Of a stretch of DNA of 64,000 nt, positions 33,915 to 42,285 are shown piece after piece. Position 1 is the first letter of the stretch, and each line of letters opens with the position of its first letter. The position numbers were made by a program, and so were the translations under genes. The notes under the pieces are model-generated. The model ran no database searches and was not told the DNA's origin. It saw nothing but the letters and a program-made list of their open reading frames with translations. Source of the DNA: Pararhodobacter sp. CCB-MM2 (GTDB taxonomy: Bacteria > Pseudomonadota > Alphaproteobacteria > Rhodobacterales > Rhodobacteraceae); NCBI RefSeq assembly GCF_001691415.1, contig NZ_LRRR01000007.1, forward strand, positions 110,337 through 174,336. Direction: 5' to 3'.

Positions 33915-34919
33915 ATGAGCAACTATCGAGTCGCGCGCATGACCCTCTCGGGTCGGGTGGCGCTGATCATCTTCGCGGCGGCCCTCTTGGGGATCTGCGC
34001 CATGCCGTGGTGGGCCTCGCAGGGGTTGATCCGGGACGTGGTGACGCTGGCCTGCTATATCGCCGTCGCGCAGATGTGGAACATGCTGGCGGGCTATGGC
34101 GGGGTCGTCTCGGTCGGGCAGCAATCCTTTGTCGGCGTCGCCGCCTATGCGATGTTCGTCCTCGCCCAGACCTTCGGTGTAAACCCGTTCCTTGCCGTGT
34201 TCCTCAGCCTGATCGCCCCCGCGATCCTGGCCGTGCCGATCTATGGCCTCTTGCACCGGCTGGAGGGCGCGTATTTCGCCATCGGCACCTGGGTCGTGGC
34301 CGAGGCCCTGCGCCTCATCGCCACCAACATGCCGATGCTGAACGGCGGCGCGGGCATGAGCCTGCGGGTGATGACGCAATTCTCGGCGCATGAGCGGGCG
34401 GTGGCCTCGTCCCTGCTGGCGGCGGCGCTGCTGCTGGTGACCTTGGGCGGCAGCTACCTGCTCCTGCGCTCGCGCTACGGGATCGCGCTGACGGCGATGC
34501 GCGACAACCCGATCGCGGCGGCCAGTCAGGGCGTCGATGTGGGGCGGCTGAAACTCTTGATCTTCATCGCCACGGCAGTGGGCACGGGCTTCGCGGGCGC
34601 CGTCTATTTCATGGCCCAGCTGCGCATCACCCCGCCGTCCGCCTTTGACGCGAACTGGGCGAACCTTGCGATCTTCATCGTCATGGTCGGCGGCATCGGC
34701 AGCCTCGAGGGGGTCATCATCGGCGCGGTGATCTACTTCTTCGCCGACCGCTGGTTCGGCGAATACGGCGCAAGCTACCTGATCGTGCTGGGCCTGCTGA
34801 CCCTCACCTGCGCGCTGTATTTCCGGGGCGGCATCTGGGGGATGTGGTCGAAATGGGTCGAGGCCCCATGGTTCCCGACACGGCGGCGCCTGATCCGGCT
34901 TGAGGGAGAAAAGGCATGA
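33915..34919 (+). CDS. livM: ABC transporter permease (LivM-type)
   Basis: A 334-residue permease with nine or ten hydrophobic segments. It shows LivM features NMLAGYGGVVSVGQQSFVGVAAYA near 58-80, RSRYGIALTAMRDNPIAAASQGVDVGRLKLLIFIATAVGTGFAGAVY near 180-230 and VGGIGSLEGVIIGAVIYFF near 265. It begins 10 bp after the LivH-type gene (ATG after GAGGGGGCCGTC) and its stop overlaps the dehydrogenase start (34916-34919). Confidence 0.92.
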   Translation: MSNYRVARMTLSGRVALIIFAAALLGICAMPWWASQGLIRDVVTLACYIAVAQMWNMLAGYGGVVSVGQQSFVGVAAYAMFVLAQTFGVNPFLAVFLSLIAPAILAVPIYGLLHRLEGAYFAIGTWVVAEALRLIATNMPMLNGGAGMSLRVMTQFSAHERAVASSLLAAALLLVTLGGSYLLLRSRYGIALTAMRDNPIAAASQGVDVGRLKLLIFIATAVGTGFAGAVYFMAQLRITPPSAFDANWANLAIFIVMVGGIGSLEGVIIGAVIYFFADRWFGEYGASYLIVLGLLTLTCALYFRGGIWGMWSKWVEAPWFPTRRRLIRLEGEKA

Positions 34920-35926
34920 AGGCGCTGGTGTTCGATGCCTTCGGGCAACCGCTGCGGAAGGCGGATGTGGCCGATCCGACCTGTGGTGCGGATGAGGTGG
35001 TGCTGAAGATCTGCCGCTGCGGCATCTGCGGCAGCGACCTGCACATGACCGAGGATCAGACCTTCGGCCTGCAGGGCGGCGAGGTGATCGGCCATGAATT
35101 CGCGGGCGAGGTGCTGGAGGTCGGGCGCGAGGTCACGACGCTGAAGCCCGGCGATCTGGTCGCCGCCGCGCCGATCCGGGGGTGCGGCCATTGCCCCGCC
35201 TGCCGGGCCGGTCAGCCCGCGTGGTGCGAGAACGGCATGACGCTGATCGGCGGTGGCTATGGCGAGTTCACGGCCCTGGCGCATCATCAGCTGCGCAAGA
35301 TGCCGGTGGATGTCTCGCTGGCCGATGGCGCGCTGGCCGAGCCCTTGGCCGTGGCGCTGCACGGGGTCATGCGGTCCGGCATGAAGCCGGGCGACCGGGT
35401 GCTGGTGGTGGGCGCGGGAGCGATTGGCCTCGCCGTGGTTTACTGGGCACGCAGGCTTGGGGCGCAGGCCGTGGTTGCGGCGGATTTGCACCGCCATCAG
35501 GAGGAGCGCGCCGGCAGCCTCGGCGCCACGGCCTTCGTGCAATCGGGGCCGGAGATGGCGCAGCGCGTAGCCGAGGCCTGCGGCGGCCCGCCGGACATCG
35601 TGTTCGAATGCGTGGGCAAGGTGGGGCTGATCGATCATTGCATCGACCTCGTGCGGCCGCGCGGCACGGTCTGCGTGCTGGGACTTTGCACGGGCACCGA
35701 CCGGCTGGACAGCTTCCGCGCGATCTCGAAAGAGGTGGTGATCATCATGTCGGTGTTCTTCGACATGCACGAATTCCGCACCTCGATCGACGCGCTGGAC
35801 AAGGGACGCTTCGCGCCGCAGCACCTCGTGTCGGATGTAGTCGGGCTCGATACGGCGCCTGAGGCCTTCGAGGCCCTCCGCCAGCGCACCACCCAATGCA
35901 AGGTGCTGATCGACCCCTTCGGCTGA
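34916..35926 (+). CDS. Zinc-dependent alcohol dehydrogenase (MDR superfamily)
   Basis: A 336-residue medium-chain dehydrogenase. The catalytic zinc site is C-GICGSDLH near residues 36-43 with GHEFAG near 60; the structural-zinc cluster is GCGHCPACRAGQPAWC near 85-100; and the Rossmann motif is VVGAGAIGLAVVYWARRLGA near 165-184. Sequence style matches the sorbitol/threonine/(R,R)-butanediol dehydrogenase branch. Being coupled to the importer and downstream of the cupin and SDR, it probably oxidises a polyol, diol or ketol intermediate. Confidence 0.9.
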   Translation: MKALVFDAFGQPLRKADVADPTCGADEVVLKICRCGICGSDLHMTEDQTFGLQGGEVIGHEFAGEVLEVGREVTTLKPGDLVAAAPIRGCGHCPACRAGQPAWCENGMTLIGGGYGEFTALAHHQLRKMPVDVSLADGALAEPLAVALHGVMRSGMKPGDRVLVVGAGAIGLAVVYWARRLGAQAVVAADLHRHQEERAGSLGATAFVQSGPEMAQRVAEACGGPPDIVFECVGKVGLIDHCIDLVRPRGTVCVLGLCTGTDRLDSFRAISKEVVIIMSVFFDMHEFRTSIDALDKGRFAPQHLVSDVVGLDTAPEAFEALRQRTTQCKVLIDPFG

Positions 35927-35959
35927 GGCCCGCGGACCCACGGTCAGATCGGCAACCGC

Positions 35960-36547
35960 TCAGAACGTGTTGATCGAGAAGCCGATGAAGGCCTCTTGCG
36001 CGTTGAAGCGATAGCCCGCGCGCAGCCGGAACGGGCTGTCACCCAAACGGTAGCTGCCCGCCAGTGTCGTCTCGCGGAAGCCCTGATCGTTGCCCTGGTA
36101 GCTGAGCTCTGCCGCCAGACCGGTCGGGATATGCCCCAGTTGGCCAAGGATCTGGAACTCGTGCTGGATGGTATTGGCATCGGCCAGCAGGAACAGGGTG
36201 CGCGTGTCGGTCATCGTGAACCGCTCCAACGCCATGCGCACACCGGCTTCGGTGACCCCGGCCTGATCGACGCGCAGGGACGGGCCCAGCCGGAACCACG
36301 TCGGGCCATCGACCTGAAAGCCGTAGTTCACCCACAGGGCCGTCGCATGGCCGCCGACATAGCCGGACCAGCCCAGCGACGCCGTCACCCGGTCGCGCTG
36401 GATCGTCGCGGTGATCGATTGCGCCTCGTCGCCGTAATCCGCCTGAACGAACTCGCCATCCGCATGGGCCGGCGCGCCCGTCAAAGCCGCCATCGCCGCA
36501 AGGGCGAGCAGGGCAGGGCGCAGGGCGCGGGGCGTCGAAGGGGTCAC
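35960..36547 (-). CDS. Putative outer-membrane beta-barrel protein beside the glucan synthesis genes
   Basis: A 195-residue product from a GTG at 36547, preceded by TTGGAGACAGCC. The signal peptide ends near GAPAHA. The mature part is a run of alternating hydrophobic strands (ITATIQRDRVTASLGWSGYV, ALWVNYGFQV, AELSYQGNDQGFRETTLAGSY, FRLRAGYRFN) ending in AFIGFSINTF, typical of an 8-10 strand outer-membrane barrel. It is divergent from the GH8 gene of the glucan locus, in a position like BcsS-type barrel proteins in alphaproteobacterial cellulose operons; homology to BcsS is not proven. It could serve polymer export or surface anchoring. Confidence 0.65.
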   Translation of the reverse strand: MTPSTPRALRPALLALAAMAALTGAPAHADGEFVQADYGDEAQSITATIQRDRVTASLGWSGYVGGHATALWVNYGFQVDGPTWFRLGPSLRVDQAGVTEAGVRMALERFTMTDTRTLFLLADANTIQHEFQILGQLGHIPTGLAAELSYQGNDQGFRETTLAGSYRLGDSPFRLRAGYRFNAQEAFIGFSINTF

Positions 36548-36714
36548 GGCTGTCTCCAAAGGCCGGCGCGGCCCTCCCGGCAAATCTCGCCTGACCGGCC
36601 GCCGGGCGCAACGGGTTTTCGACCTAAAGGCGAGCAACCGCCGATCCGCCCCCCTTTCGCGGCCCTGCGCGGCATGGCAGGATCAAGGCTGCCCAAGCCA
36701 TGACACGTCCCTGA

Positions 36715-37743
36715 ATGTCCCGTCTCTCCCGCCGCTGTGTTCTTGCCGGCCTCGTGCTGGCGGGGCCGATGGCGCAGGCGCAGGTCCCGTCGGTCCTGCT
36801 GAGCCGGTGGGATCAATGGAAAGCGCGGTTTCTGCGGTCCAACGGGCGTGTGGTCGATCCGGGGCAGGGCGGCATCACCCATTCCGAGGGGCAGGCCTAT
36901 GCCCTGCTGCTGGCGCAAGCCTTCGGCGACCGCGACGCCTTCGAGGCGATCGAGCTTTGGACCCTCCGCCACCTCGCCACCCGGCAGGATGCCTTGATGG
37001 CCTGGCGCTGGCAGGACGGCGAGGTTCGGGATTGGCGCAATGCAACCGATGGCGATCTGCTGCGTGGCTGGGCCCTGCTGCGCGCGTCCCGCGATTCCGA
37101 TTGGGCGGGTCATGCTGCCAAGGCGCAGGCGATTGCCGGGGCACTGGTGACCATCTGCCTCGCCCCCGATCCGCGCGCGCCGGGCGAGGACCTGCTGAAC
37201 CCCGCCGATCAAAGCCCCGCGTCGCCCACGGCAGTGCTGGTGAACCCGTCCTACTACCTGCCGCGCGCCTTGCGGGAACTGAGCGCCGCCTTCGACCAAC
37301 CGCGCCTGATCCGGACGGCCGACCACGGCGAGACGCTTTTTCGCGACCCGCTGGCCCTGCGCGACTGGATCACCGTGACCCCTGAGGGCGTAACCCCGCC
37401 CGAGGGCCATGACGACCGCTTCGGCTGGGACGGGCTGCGCATCCCGCTCTATCTCGTGTGGTCCGGGCGGGCAGACCACCCCGCGGTCCGGCAGGCCGCC
37501 GCGCGCTTCGCCTTGGCCAATGCGCCCGGCCACGTCGCCGGCGTCACCGATGCGGCAGGCCGGGTCCTGTCGGAAAGTGACCTCGCGGGCTTCCGGGCCG
37601 TGGCCGCGCTGGCGCAAGACGGGGCGGAGGGTCGCCTGCCAGCACACGCTCTGGTTGACGACGCAACCCGGAGCGGCGAGTATTATCCCGACACTTTGGC
37701 CCTGCTGGCCGCACTGGCCCGGGCGGAGGGCGGCGCGGATTAG
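36715..37743 (+). CDS. Glycoside hydrolase family 8 endoglucanase (BcsZ-like)
   Basis: A 342-residue GH8 protein with a signal peptide (RRCVLAGLVLAGPMAQAQ). The catalytic acid is Glu58 in ITHSEGQAYALLLAQAF, and the downstream Asp pattern WRNATDGDLLRGWALL near 107-122 fits the base/nucleophile-water region. Such enzymes cut beta-1,4-linked glucans in the periplasm and are normal partners of bacterial glucan synthases, where they trim stalled or misfolded chains. It starts the four-kilobase + strand glucan operon, followed by the HlyD-like and GT2 genes. Confidence 0.88.
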   Translation: MSRLSRRCVLAGLVLAGPMAQAQVPSVLLSRWDQWKARFLRSNGRVVDPGQGGITHSEGQAYALLLAQAFGDRDAFEAIELWTLRHLATRQDALMAWRWQDGEVRDWRNATDGDLLRGWALLRASRDSDWAGHAAKAQAIAGALVTICLAPDPRAPGEDLLNPADQSPASPTAVLVNPSYYLPRALRELSAAFDQPRLIRTADHGETLFRDPLALRDWITVTPEGVTPPEGHDDRFGWDGLRIPLYLVWSGRADHPAVRQAAARFALANAPGHVAGVTDAAGRVLSESDLAGFRAVAALAQDGAEGRLPAHALVDDATRSGEYYPDTLALLAALARAEGGAD

Positions 37744-37838
37744 CCCTAACGCCGCGACATATTGCCGAAATGCTCGTCAGGAACGACGGGACTGGCCGGC
37801 AGCGGCCCGATCCTGATCCGGCTCACACGGAGATCTTC

Positions 37839-39011
37839 ATGAAGTCCTTTCGCCTGCTCCTTAGCGTGGTGCTCATCGTCGCGGCCCTGTGGGTCATCAT
37901 CGGCGAGCAGATGTCAGGCGCCAGTGCCGATGCCGTGCTGAACGCCCCGGTCATCACCGTGCGCGCCGGTACCGCAGGCGACCTGACCCTGACCGAGCGC
38001 CCCTTTGGCGCACGGGTACAGGCGGGGGAGGTTCTGGGCTCGATCACCGATCCGCGCGTCGATCAGATCCGCCTGAACGACCTGCAGATGGAGCTGGCAC
38101 TGGCGCAGGCCGAAACCGCCCGGATCGCGGCCGATCTGACCGCGACCGAGGCGGTTCACGCGGCCCTGCTGGACCGCACGGCCATCTTCCATACCGAACG
38201 ACTGGCCGAGATCCGCACCCGGCTGGACCACGCCCGCCTGCGTCTGGCCTTGCTGGAAGGCGGCGAGGTGCCGGACGCGCTGCAGCAACGTCTGGCCGAT
38301 CTGCTGGACGATGCCGGCGACCGCCTGCCGCAGGAGCCGCTGATCACGCCCCTCGTCATCGATCATGCGCGCGAACGGGTGGCGGTTCTGGAAATCGCCC
38401 TGCGCGCGGCGGAGCAGGGGGTCTTCCTTGGCGATGGCTACAATGATTCCCCCAATGCCGAACAGCGCGCGACCGAGCTGGAGAGCGTCCTCTCCGGCCT
38501 GCGCAACGCTCTGGTCGAGGCGCAGGCGCGCGAGGCCGCCTATACGCAGCGCCTCAACCGTGAGCGGGTGCGCGTCAACGGGCTGACCGGCGGAGAGATC
38601 GTGGCCCCCGTGACCGGCGCGTATTGGGAGATCCTCGAAGCCAGCGGCGTCAATGTCCAGCGCGGCGACCCCTTGCTGCGTCTGGTCGATTGCGGCTCCA
38701 GCATCGTCACCCTTTCGGTGACCGAGCGGATCTACAACAGCCTGCGGGTGGGGCAGGGCGCGACCTTCAGGCTGGCGGGCAACAACGATGTCTACCGCGG
38801 CACCGTGGCCCGGCTGGCGGGCAGCGGGGCGGCAACGATCTACAACCACCTCGCCGTGGCCCCCAGCGAACGGCATCTCGAACGCTTCGACGTCACCCTG
38901 CTGGTGCCGGCCCTGACGGCCGATCCGCAACTCGGCTGTGCCATCGGGCGTACCGGGCGGGTGTTCTTCGATGACCGCCCGCTGGACTGGCTGCGCGGCC
39001 TGTTCGACTGA
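37839..39011 (+). CDS. HlyD-like membrane-fusion/adaptor protein of the glucan synthase operon
   Basis: A 390-residue protein with one N-terminal membrane anchor (residues 5-22), a biotinyl/lipoyl-like part (RAGTAGDLTLTERPFG), two long coiled-coil stretches (about 75-150 and 195-260) and a beta-barrel domain after TGGEIVAPVTGAYWEILEASG (near 255-275). This is the periplasmic adaptor architecture. The start at 37839 follows CGGAGATC; the frame upstream to 37770 lacks coding features. It ends 1 bp before the GT2 start. In the S. meliloti mixed-linkage glucan system the synthase BgsA is paired with such an adaptor (BgsB), whereas cellulose operons use BcsB; that parallel guides the locus assignment. 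Confidence 0.8.
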   Translation: MKSFRLLLSVVLIVAALWVIIGEQMSGASADAVLNAPVITVRAGTAGDLTLTERPFGARVQAGEVLGSITDPRVDQIRLNDLQMELALAQAETARIAADLTATEAVHAALLDRTAIFHTERLAEIRTRLDHARLRLALLEGGEVPDALQQRLADLLDDAGDRLPQEPLITPLVIDHARERVAVLEIALRAAEQGVFLGDGYNDSPNAEQRATELESVLSGLRNALVEAQAREAAYTQRLNRERVRVNGLTGGEIVAPVTGAYWEILEASGVNVQRGDPLLRLVDCGSSIVTLSVTERIYNSLRVGQGATFRLAGNNDVYRGTVARLAGSGAATIYNHLAVAPSERHLERFDVTLLVPALTADPQLGCAIGRTGRVFFDDRPLDWLRGLFD

Positions 39012-39012
39012 C

Positions 39013-41001
39013 ATGCTGCCCTTTCCCCATCTCACCGAGCTGGGCTCCGCGATCGTGCAGGTGCTTCTGGTGATCGGCATCGCCGGCCTGTTGCCGGTGC
39101 TGATGGACAAGCGGCGCACGCTGCACCGGGCCTTGCTGCTGGGCGTCGCCGCCCTGTTGGCGCTGCGCTATATCTGGTGGCGCGCGACCGAGACCCTCGC
39201 GCCCGCCGGGCTGACCCTGGACGCGCTGGCCAGCTGGTCATTGTTCGGGCTGGAGGCGCTGTCGATGATCGGCTCGCTCAGCGCCTTCCTGATCTTGTCA
39301 CGCGTCAGCCTCCGCAGCGCCGAGGCCAACAGCCATGCCCGCTGGTGGGGCCATGAAGAACCTCGTGTCGCCATCCTGATCGCCACCTATAACGAGGATC
39401 GCGACGTGCTGGAGCGCACGATCGTCGGCTCCAAATCCCTGCGCCACGCCAACAAGGAGATCGTCGTCTGCGACGACAGCCGCCGCGACTGGCTGCGCGA
39501 TTTCTGCGCGGAGCAGGGCGTGCGCTACCTGCGGCGTCCCGACAACAAGGGTCAGAAGGCGGGCAACATCAACCACGCGCTGGACCGGCTGGCCGAGGAT
39601 GCCGTGCCGCCCGATTACATCGCAGTTCTGGATGCCGATTTCGTGCCGCACCGGGGCTTCATCTCGCGGTCGCTGGCGCTGTTCCATGACCCGCAGGTCG
39701 GGCTGGTGCAGACCCCGCAGCATTTCTTCAACCCCGACCCGATCCAGCATAATTTCGGCCTCGGTTCCTCCTATCCCGACGAGCAGCGCTTCTTCTTCGA
39801 CTATATGCAGCCCTCCCGCGATGGCTGGGGGATTTCGTTCTGCTGCGGCACCTCCTCCATCTGCCGCTGGCAGGCGCTGCGCGATGTCGGCGGCTTCAAC
39901 ACCGAGAGCGTGACCGAGGATTTCATGCTCACGCTGGTCTTGCAGAACAAGGGCTGGAAAACCGTCTATCTGGCCGAACCGCTGACCGAGGGCCTCGCGC
40001 CCGAAGGGCTGAAGGAATACGTCACCCAGCGCGCCCGCTGGTGTCTGGGGCTGATGCAGATTGCGCGCTCGTCAATGGGCCCGTTCGCCAAGAACACCCT
40101 GCGCCTGCGCGACCGCTGGTCGGTGGTCGACTCGGTCCTGTATTGGAGCACGACCTTCCCGTTCCGGCTGGCCGCGATCTTCTTCCCGCTGCTCTATTGG
40201 TTCTTCAACGTCACCGTGGTGAATGCCGCGCTGACCGACGTGATCTCGTATTTCGCGGTCTATTACGCCTGGGTGCTGATGTCGCTGAACCTGCTCAGCC
40301 GCGGCATGGTGGTGCCGATCCTCAACGACGTGAGCCAGCTTCTGGGCGCGATCCCCATCACCCGCGCGGTCTTTGCCGGCCTGTTCCGGCCGCATGGTCA
40401 GCCGTTCTCGGTCACGGCCAAGGGCGGCGACCGGTCGAAGGTGGTGATCCAGTGGCGGCTGATGATGCCCTTCCTCATCGGCTTTGCCCTGACGCTTCTG
40501 GGCCTGTGCATGGGCATCTTCTCGGACAATTTCGCCTTCTACGATGCGGGCGACGGCAAATGGGTGATCCTGTTCTGGACGGTCTACAACCTGCTGGTGC
40601 TGGCCGTGACCTGCCTTGCCTGCGTGGAGCTGCCGCGGCGCGAGATCCATGTCGCCGACAAGCCCGAGATGGTGGCGCTGCAGGTCGACAACACCGAATT
40701 CAAGGTCTGGATCACCTCGTTGACGATGGACACGGTGCGCGTGCGGGGCGCGGCCTTCCCGCCGCAGACGCGGGGCGCGCTGGCGATCCCCGAGGTGCCG
40801 GGGCTGGTGGCGATGCATGTCATCTCCCGCGGGAAGGATGCGATGCGCCTGCAGCTGTTGCCCGATCCGGCGCAGCGTGATGCCCTGTTCGTCCGCTTCT
40901 ATGCCGAAGGTGACGAGCCGGGCGTGGGTGCCGTCAGCGCCAGCGCCCTGATCGGCGACCTCATGCGTCGCTTCCTGCCGATCCGTTCGGGCCGCGATTA
41001 G
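39013..41001 (+). CDS. BcsA/BgsA-type processive GT2 beta-glucan synthase
   Basis: A 662-residue membrane glycosyltransferase. Catalytic motifs of processive family 2 synthases are all present: CDDS (153-156), DAD (207-209), TED (301-303) and QRARW (339-343). The BcsA-type gating-loop motif FSVTAKGGD (465-473) is present too. About eight TM helices flank the GT domain, two N-terminal and six after residue 365. The C-terminal domain (about 540-662) starts RREIHVADK where BcsA has the RxxxR c-di-GMP motif, and no DxSxxG is seen, so the PilZ site is non-canonical. BgsA, the mixed-linkage beta-glucan synthase, also lacks a canonical PilZ. It would polymerise UDP-glucose into cellulose or mixed-linkage glucan (inference). 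Confidence 0.85.
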   Translation: MLPFPHLTELGSAIVQVLLVIGIAGLLPVLMDKRRTLHRALLLGVAALLALRYIWWRATETLAPAGLTLDALASWSLFGLEALSMIGSLSAFLILSRVSLRSAEANSHARWWGHEEPRVAILIATYNEDRDVLERTIVGSKSLRHANKEIVVCDDSRRDWLRDFCAEQGVRYLRRPDNKGQKAGNINHALDRLAEDAVPPDYIAVLDADFVPHRGFISRSLALFHDPQVGLVQTPQHFFNPDPIQHNFGLGSSYPDEQRFFFDYMQPSRDGWGISFCCGTSSICRWQALRDVGGFNTESVTEDFMLTLVLQNKGWKTVYLAEPLTEGLAPEGLKEYVTQRARWCLGLMQIARSSMGPFAKNTLRLRDRWSVVDSVLYWSTTFPFRLAAIFFPLLYWFFNVTVVNAALTDVISYFAVYYAWVLMSLNLLSRGMVVPILNDVSQLLGAIPITRAVFAGLFRPHGQPFSVTAKGGDRSKVVIQWRLMMPFLIGFALTLLGLCMGIFSDNFAFYDAGDGKWVILFWTVYNLLVLAVTCLACVELPRREIHVADKPEMVALQVDNTEFKVWITSLTMDTVRVRGAAFPPQTRGALAIPEVPGLVAMHVISRGKDAMRLQLLPDPAQRDALFVRFYAEGDEPGVGAVSASALIGDLMRRFLPIRSGRD

Positions 41002-42098
41002 ACGCGGTTGGACTGGCCGGCCTGCAAGCGCGCCAAGGCGCCCGAGATCTGTTCGGCCTCCAGTGTCAGCGCCTGCTCTTCCGGGAAGATCTGCTCCCCC
41101 TCGGCGATGCGCCCGGCCTGCCATGCCAAATGGCTGATCGGCCGCATGAACAGGCGCACGAAGATCACCGTCAGCACCAGCAGGATCGCCAAGGCCACGC
41201 CGCCCGCTAGGATCGCGCCACGTTGCAGGCTGGCAAAGCCCGGCCGGAAGGCGGATGGCTCGATGCGGCCCGCCATGCGCCAGCCGAAGCCCGGAAGGTC
41301 GCGATAGCCGACATCGGGCACCAGCGCGGTGAAGTAATCCTGCCCGTCCGGCCAGACCTCACGCCCGGAGCTGACGCTTCCTGTACGGGCCGCGCCAAAG
41401 ACCGACAGGCCGGACAGGTCCGGGCGGTCGTCGCCGGGCGCCATGACGACATTGCCGCCGGGCCCCAGAAGGAACAGCTCCATCTCCAGCACCGCGCCCG
41501 TCTCGCGCAGCATCTGTGCCACCCATTCCGCGTTCAGATGGATGCCGAGGACGCCGACCACATCGCCCTCCGCGTTGGTGACCGGTGTCGCCAGATCGAC
41601 GAAGCGCAGCGGCTCGTCGCCCTCATTGGGCAAGAGATTGGCCAACAGCACCGCCTCGTGCAGATCGCCGCCGAATCCGCCGCGCAAGCCATTGGTGAAC
41701 CATGGCCGGCTGGAGACATCGGCCCCCTCCAGCATGCCCTCCGTCGCATCAACGACGACGCCGCTGACATCCGCGAAACCGATCCACGACAGCCGGCTGC
41801 CATCGCCGCGCAGCCCGTCCATCATCGCCTGCAACGGCGCCCGGTCCAGCCCGCCCGCTGTCTCGGCCAGATGGTGCAGGTCGGTCCAGTCGTCGTGCAA
41901 GCGCCGGGCGAACAGCTGCGCCGCGGCCACCGTGCGCACCCGCACGACGCTGTCGAGCGTGTCGTCGATGACGCCTTGCGAGCGGGTGAAGACCACGAAG
42001 GCGCCACCCGCGCTCATGGCCAGAAGCGAGATCAGCACGAAGGCATAGACCGCCCAGGGCAAGGTCAGCCGGGGGCCCGAGGATCTGGCGCGCGCCAT
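40998..42098 (-). CDS. Double-Cache/HAMP membrane sensor protein without output domain
   Basis: A 366-residue inner-membrane protein. TM1 is near residues 14-34 (AVYAFVLISLLAMSAGGAFVVF), then a periplasmic dCACHE domain (about 45-290) with IGFADVSGVVVDATEGML, SSRPWFTNGLRGG and VTNAEGDVVGVLGIHLNAEWV. TM2 is near 300-322, and a HAMP segment (MRPISHLAWQAGRIAEGE) extends to the end. There is no kinase, methyl-accepting or GGDEF domain, so it stops where an output domain would start. The start at 42098 follows CAGGAGTTCCCC. Its stop overlaps the glucan synthase stop by 4 bp (convergent). It may signal through a partner protein and could control the glucan machinery (inference). Confidence 0.8.
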   Translation of the reverse strand: MARARSSGPRLTLPWAVYAFVLISLLAMSAGGAFVVFTRSQGVIDDTLDSVVRVRTVAAAQLFARRLHDDWTDLHHLAETAGGLDRAPLQAMMDGLRGDGSRLSWIGFADVSGVVVDATEGMLEGADVSSRPWFTNGLRGGFGGDLHEAVLLANLLPNEGDEPLRFVDLATPVTNAEGDVVGVLGIHLNAEWVAQMLRETGAVLEMELFLLGPGGNVVMAPGDDRPDLSGLSVFGAARTGSVSSGREVWPDGQDYFTALVPDVGYRDLPGFGWRMAGRIEPSAFRPGFASLQRGAILAGGVALAILLVLTVIFVRLFMRPISHLAWQAGRIAEGEQIFPEEQALTLEAEQISGALARLQAGQSNRV

Positions 42099-42285
42099 GG
42101 GGAACTCCTGTTCTGGAACGAGCCTTGCAACCCGCGATGCTGACCGGGCCGACCTCATTCTGCGCCGGCCCCGGATCGACCGGTAATCCCCTAATTTCTT
42201 CAGGGCCTTGGTCCATCCGTCACGCCGGGAGTATCCCTGCCTTGCGCGGGGGACTCAACCCTGAATTGCGCGCCCTGCGCGAGGG

